DNA of 38,851 nucleotides from Streptomyces sp. E2N166 (GTDB lineage: Bacteria > Actinomycetota > Actinomycetes > Streptomycetales > Streptomycetaceae), in contig NZ_RAIF01000027.1 in assembly GCF_003671715.1 (NCBI RefSeq), positions 114,814 to 153,664 of the forward strand, given 5' to 3'. Within the stretch, counting starts at the first letter, position 1; each line of letters begins with the position of its first letter. Below, one piece after another: positions 37,844 through 38,851 of this stretch. Both the position numbers and the translations under genes were made by a program. Under the pieces are notes generated by a model, which had not been told where the DNA came from, searched no databases, and was given only the letters and a program-made list of their open reading frames with translations.

Positions 37844-38851
37844 ATGCCTCGACGCCGCACCACCAGCTCGTCAAGCTCGACGGGCTCGACGGGAAGTTCG
37901 CCGGCTCCGAGGAACCGGACGCCCCAACCGGTGCGGGTGCGGCGGCGGTCGTTCGGGGACTTCGTCAAGGCGTTCCTCGCCTTCGTGATGCTGCTCGTAC
38001 TGGTCGTCGGGGTGCCCCTGGCGCTGGCCATGAACGCCGGGTGGCCGTTGCCCAACGGTGCGCCCGGCCTCGACTGGCTCCAGCGCGAGATCACCGTGCA
38101 GACCTTCCTGCACATCCTGACCGTCGTCGTCTGGTTCGCGTGGGCGCAGTTCACCGCCTGCGTGCTCGTCGAGGTCAAGGCCGCGCTGTCCGGTGTCGGG
38201 GTGCCGGGGCGGGTGCCCGGGTCCGGGCCCAGTCAGCTGCTCGCCCGGCAGCTCGTCGCCGCCCTGCTGCTCGTCGGCGCCACCGCGGCGAGCCTCACGC
38301 CGGGACTGTCGCAGCTCGGGCAGAGCCTGGAAGGGAACCAGCAGCCCTCCGTCGCCGCCGCCCAGCAGACGCCGGGACTCTTCGCCCAGCAGCAGGAGCA
38401 GGCCGCCGGTACCGCGAACGCCCTCGCCGAGCAGGCCGGGCAGGCCGCGGCCCGTGCCGACAGCGGCTCCGCCGCGCACGGCGACACGAAGTACTACCGG
38501 ATCCAGCCGCCCGAGGGACGCCACCACGACTCCCTCTGGGAGATCGCCGACCGGCACCTCGGTGACGGGCGCAGGTACAAGGAGATCTTCGAGCTCAACA
38601 AGGACCGCGTGCAGCCGGACGGGTCCAAGCTGTCCGAGGCATCCCTGATCCGGCCCGGGTGGATCATGGAGATGCCCGGCGACGCCCGCGGCGGCGAGCT
38701 CGTCGAGTTGCCCGACGAGGCGCCGAACGTCTCCGAGCAGGTGCAGCAGCAAATCAGCGACTACGCGCAGACCGGCGACCAGGCGCAGGGCAGCGGCGGA
38801 GCCGGCGCCGGCTCCGGAGGCGGTGCCCAGGGCGGCGGTGACGCCCAGGTC
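37844..38851 (+). CDS. LysM-domain membrane protein (N-terminal part, runs off the window)
   Basis: At least 336 residues from ATG 37844; the frame is still open at the last base. A Ser/Thr-rich basic N-terminus leads to a membrane helix (about 47-68: FLAFVMLLVLVVGVPLALA), then two further helices (about 85-105 and 128-150). A Gln/Ala-rich linker follows, then a LysM-like domain (about 208-283): YYRIQPPEGRHHDSLWEIADRHLG, YKEIFELNKDRVQ, LIRPGWIMEMP. A Gly/Gln-rich section ends the visible part. In Streptomyces such LysM membrane proteins often continue into a BTAD-type transcriptional activator domain, which would lie outside the window (from memory). The plus-strand orientation is the same as the Tad genes, but it is not linked to them. 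Confidence 0.85.
   Translation, partial: MPRRRTTSSSSSTGSTGSSPAPRNRTPQPVRVRRRSFGDFVKAFLAFVMLLVLVVGVPLALAMNAGWPLPNGAPGLDWLQREITVQTFLHILTVVVWFAWAQFTACVLVEVKAALSGVGVPGRVPGSGPSQLLARQLVAALLLVGATAASLTPGLSQLGQSLEGNQQPSVAAAQQTPGLFAQQQEQAAGTANALAEQAGQAAARADSGSAAHGDTKYYRIQPPEGRHHDSLWEIADRHLGDGRRYKEIFELNKDRVQPDGSKLSEASLIRPGWIMEMPGDARGGELVELPDEAPNVSEQVQQQISDYAQTGDQAQGSGGAGAGSGGGAQGGGDAQV

Noticed and set aside
1..38851. CRISPR arrays, tRNA or rRNA genes, insertion sequences with terminal repeats
   Set aside because: No regularly spaced repeats, no cloverleaf-type sequence and no transposase reading frame were recognised on either strand.

Overview
The window is chromosomal DNA of a high-GC actinomycete, almost certainly Streptomyces. 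Codons end overwhelmingly in G or C, GTG starts with strong GGAGG-type ribosome binding sites are common, stop and start codons repeatedly overlap as ATGA or GTGA, and there is an XRE/DUF397/anti-sigma-type ATPase trio typical of that genus. I see no rRNA, tRNA, CRISPR array or intact transposase.

Layout: (1) 1-5731 holds the tail of a protein that resembles Ser/Thr-kinase sensor domains, a very large EccC/EssC-type FtsK/SpoIIIE ATPase (minus strand), and a divergent WXG100 protein. This is a type VII secretion (T7SS) core ATPase with a candidate substrate, but no EccB, EccD, EccE or mycosin is in view. (2) 5982-8820 (minus) is a run of membrane and accessory genes headed by a truncated large WxG-type protein. 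That truncation abuts the last 42 codons of a lost GntR regulator, which marks a recombination scar. (3) 9022-14619 is accessory module 1: lipoprotein, secreted four-cysteine protein, helical hairpin protein with an FxxxW motif, a large WxG-domain membrane-spanning protein, and a small partner. (4) 15045-15794 is a separate lipoprotein. (5) 16376-22969 is a complete-looking Gram-positive Tad (Flp) pilus operon: CpaB/SAF, TadZ, TadA, TadB, TadC, Flp, two TadE-type pseudopilins and a TadG-like protein. (6) 23030-29051 is accessory module 2, on the plus strand directly behind the Tad genes. (7) 29088-37532 is accessory module 3 (minus), which carries a polymorphic toxin with a caspase-like His/Cys pair and a probable immunity gene. 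It is split by an XRE/DUF397/ATPase and Rpn-like insertion at 33049-35800. (8) 37844-38851 is the start of a LysM membrane protein.

The most striking feature is the three-fold repetition of one cassette: lipoprotein -> secreted protein ending in VQEIQS(I/V)NR -> FxxxW hairpin -> large WxG protein -> small alpha/beta partner(s). The three copies surround a Tad pilus locus and sit close to an orphan EccC. A reasonable inference is that the WxG proteins and hairpins are T7SS-type substrates or partners delivered by the EccC, while the lipoprotein and the secreted protein form a cell-surface complex that handles them. Only one of the three large proteins has a recognisable enzymatic (toxin) tail; the other two may be structural or adaptor forms. 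These functional links are inferred from gene order and sequence similarity seen within the window, not demonstrated.
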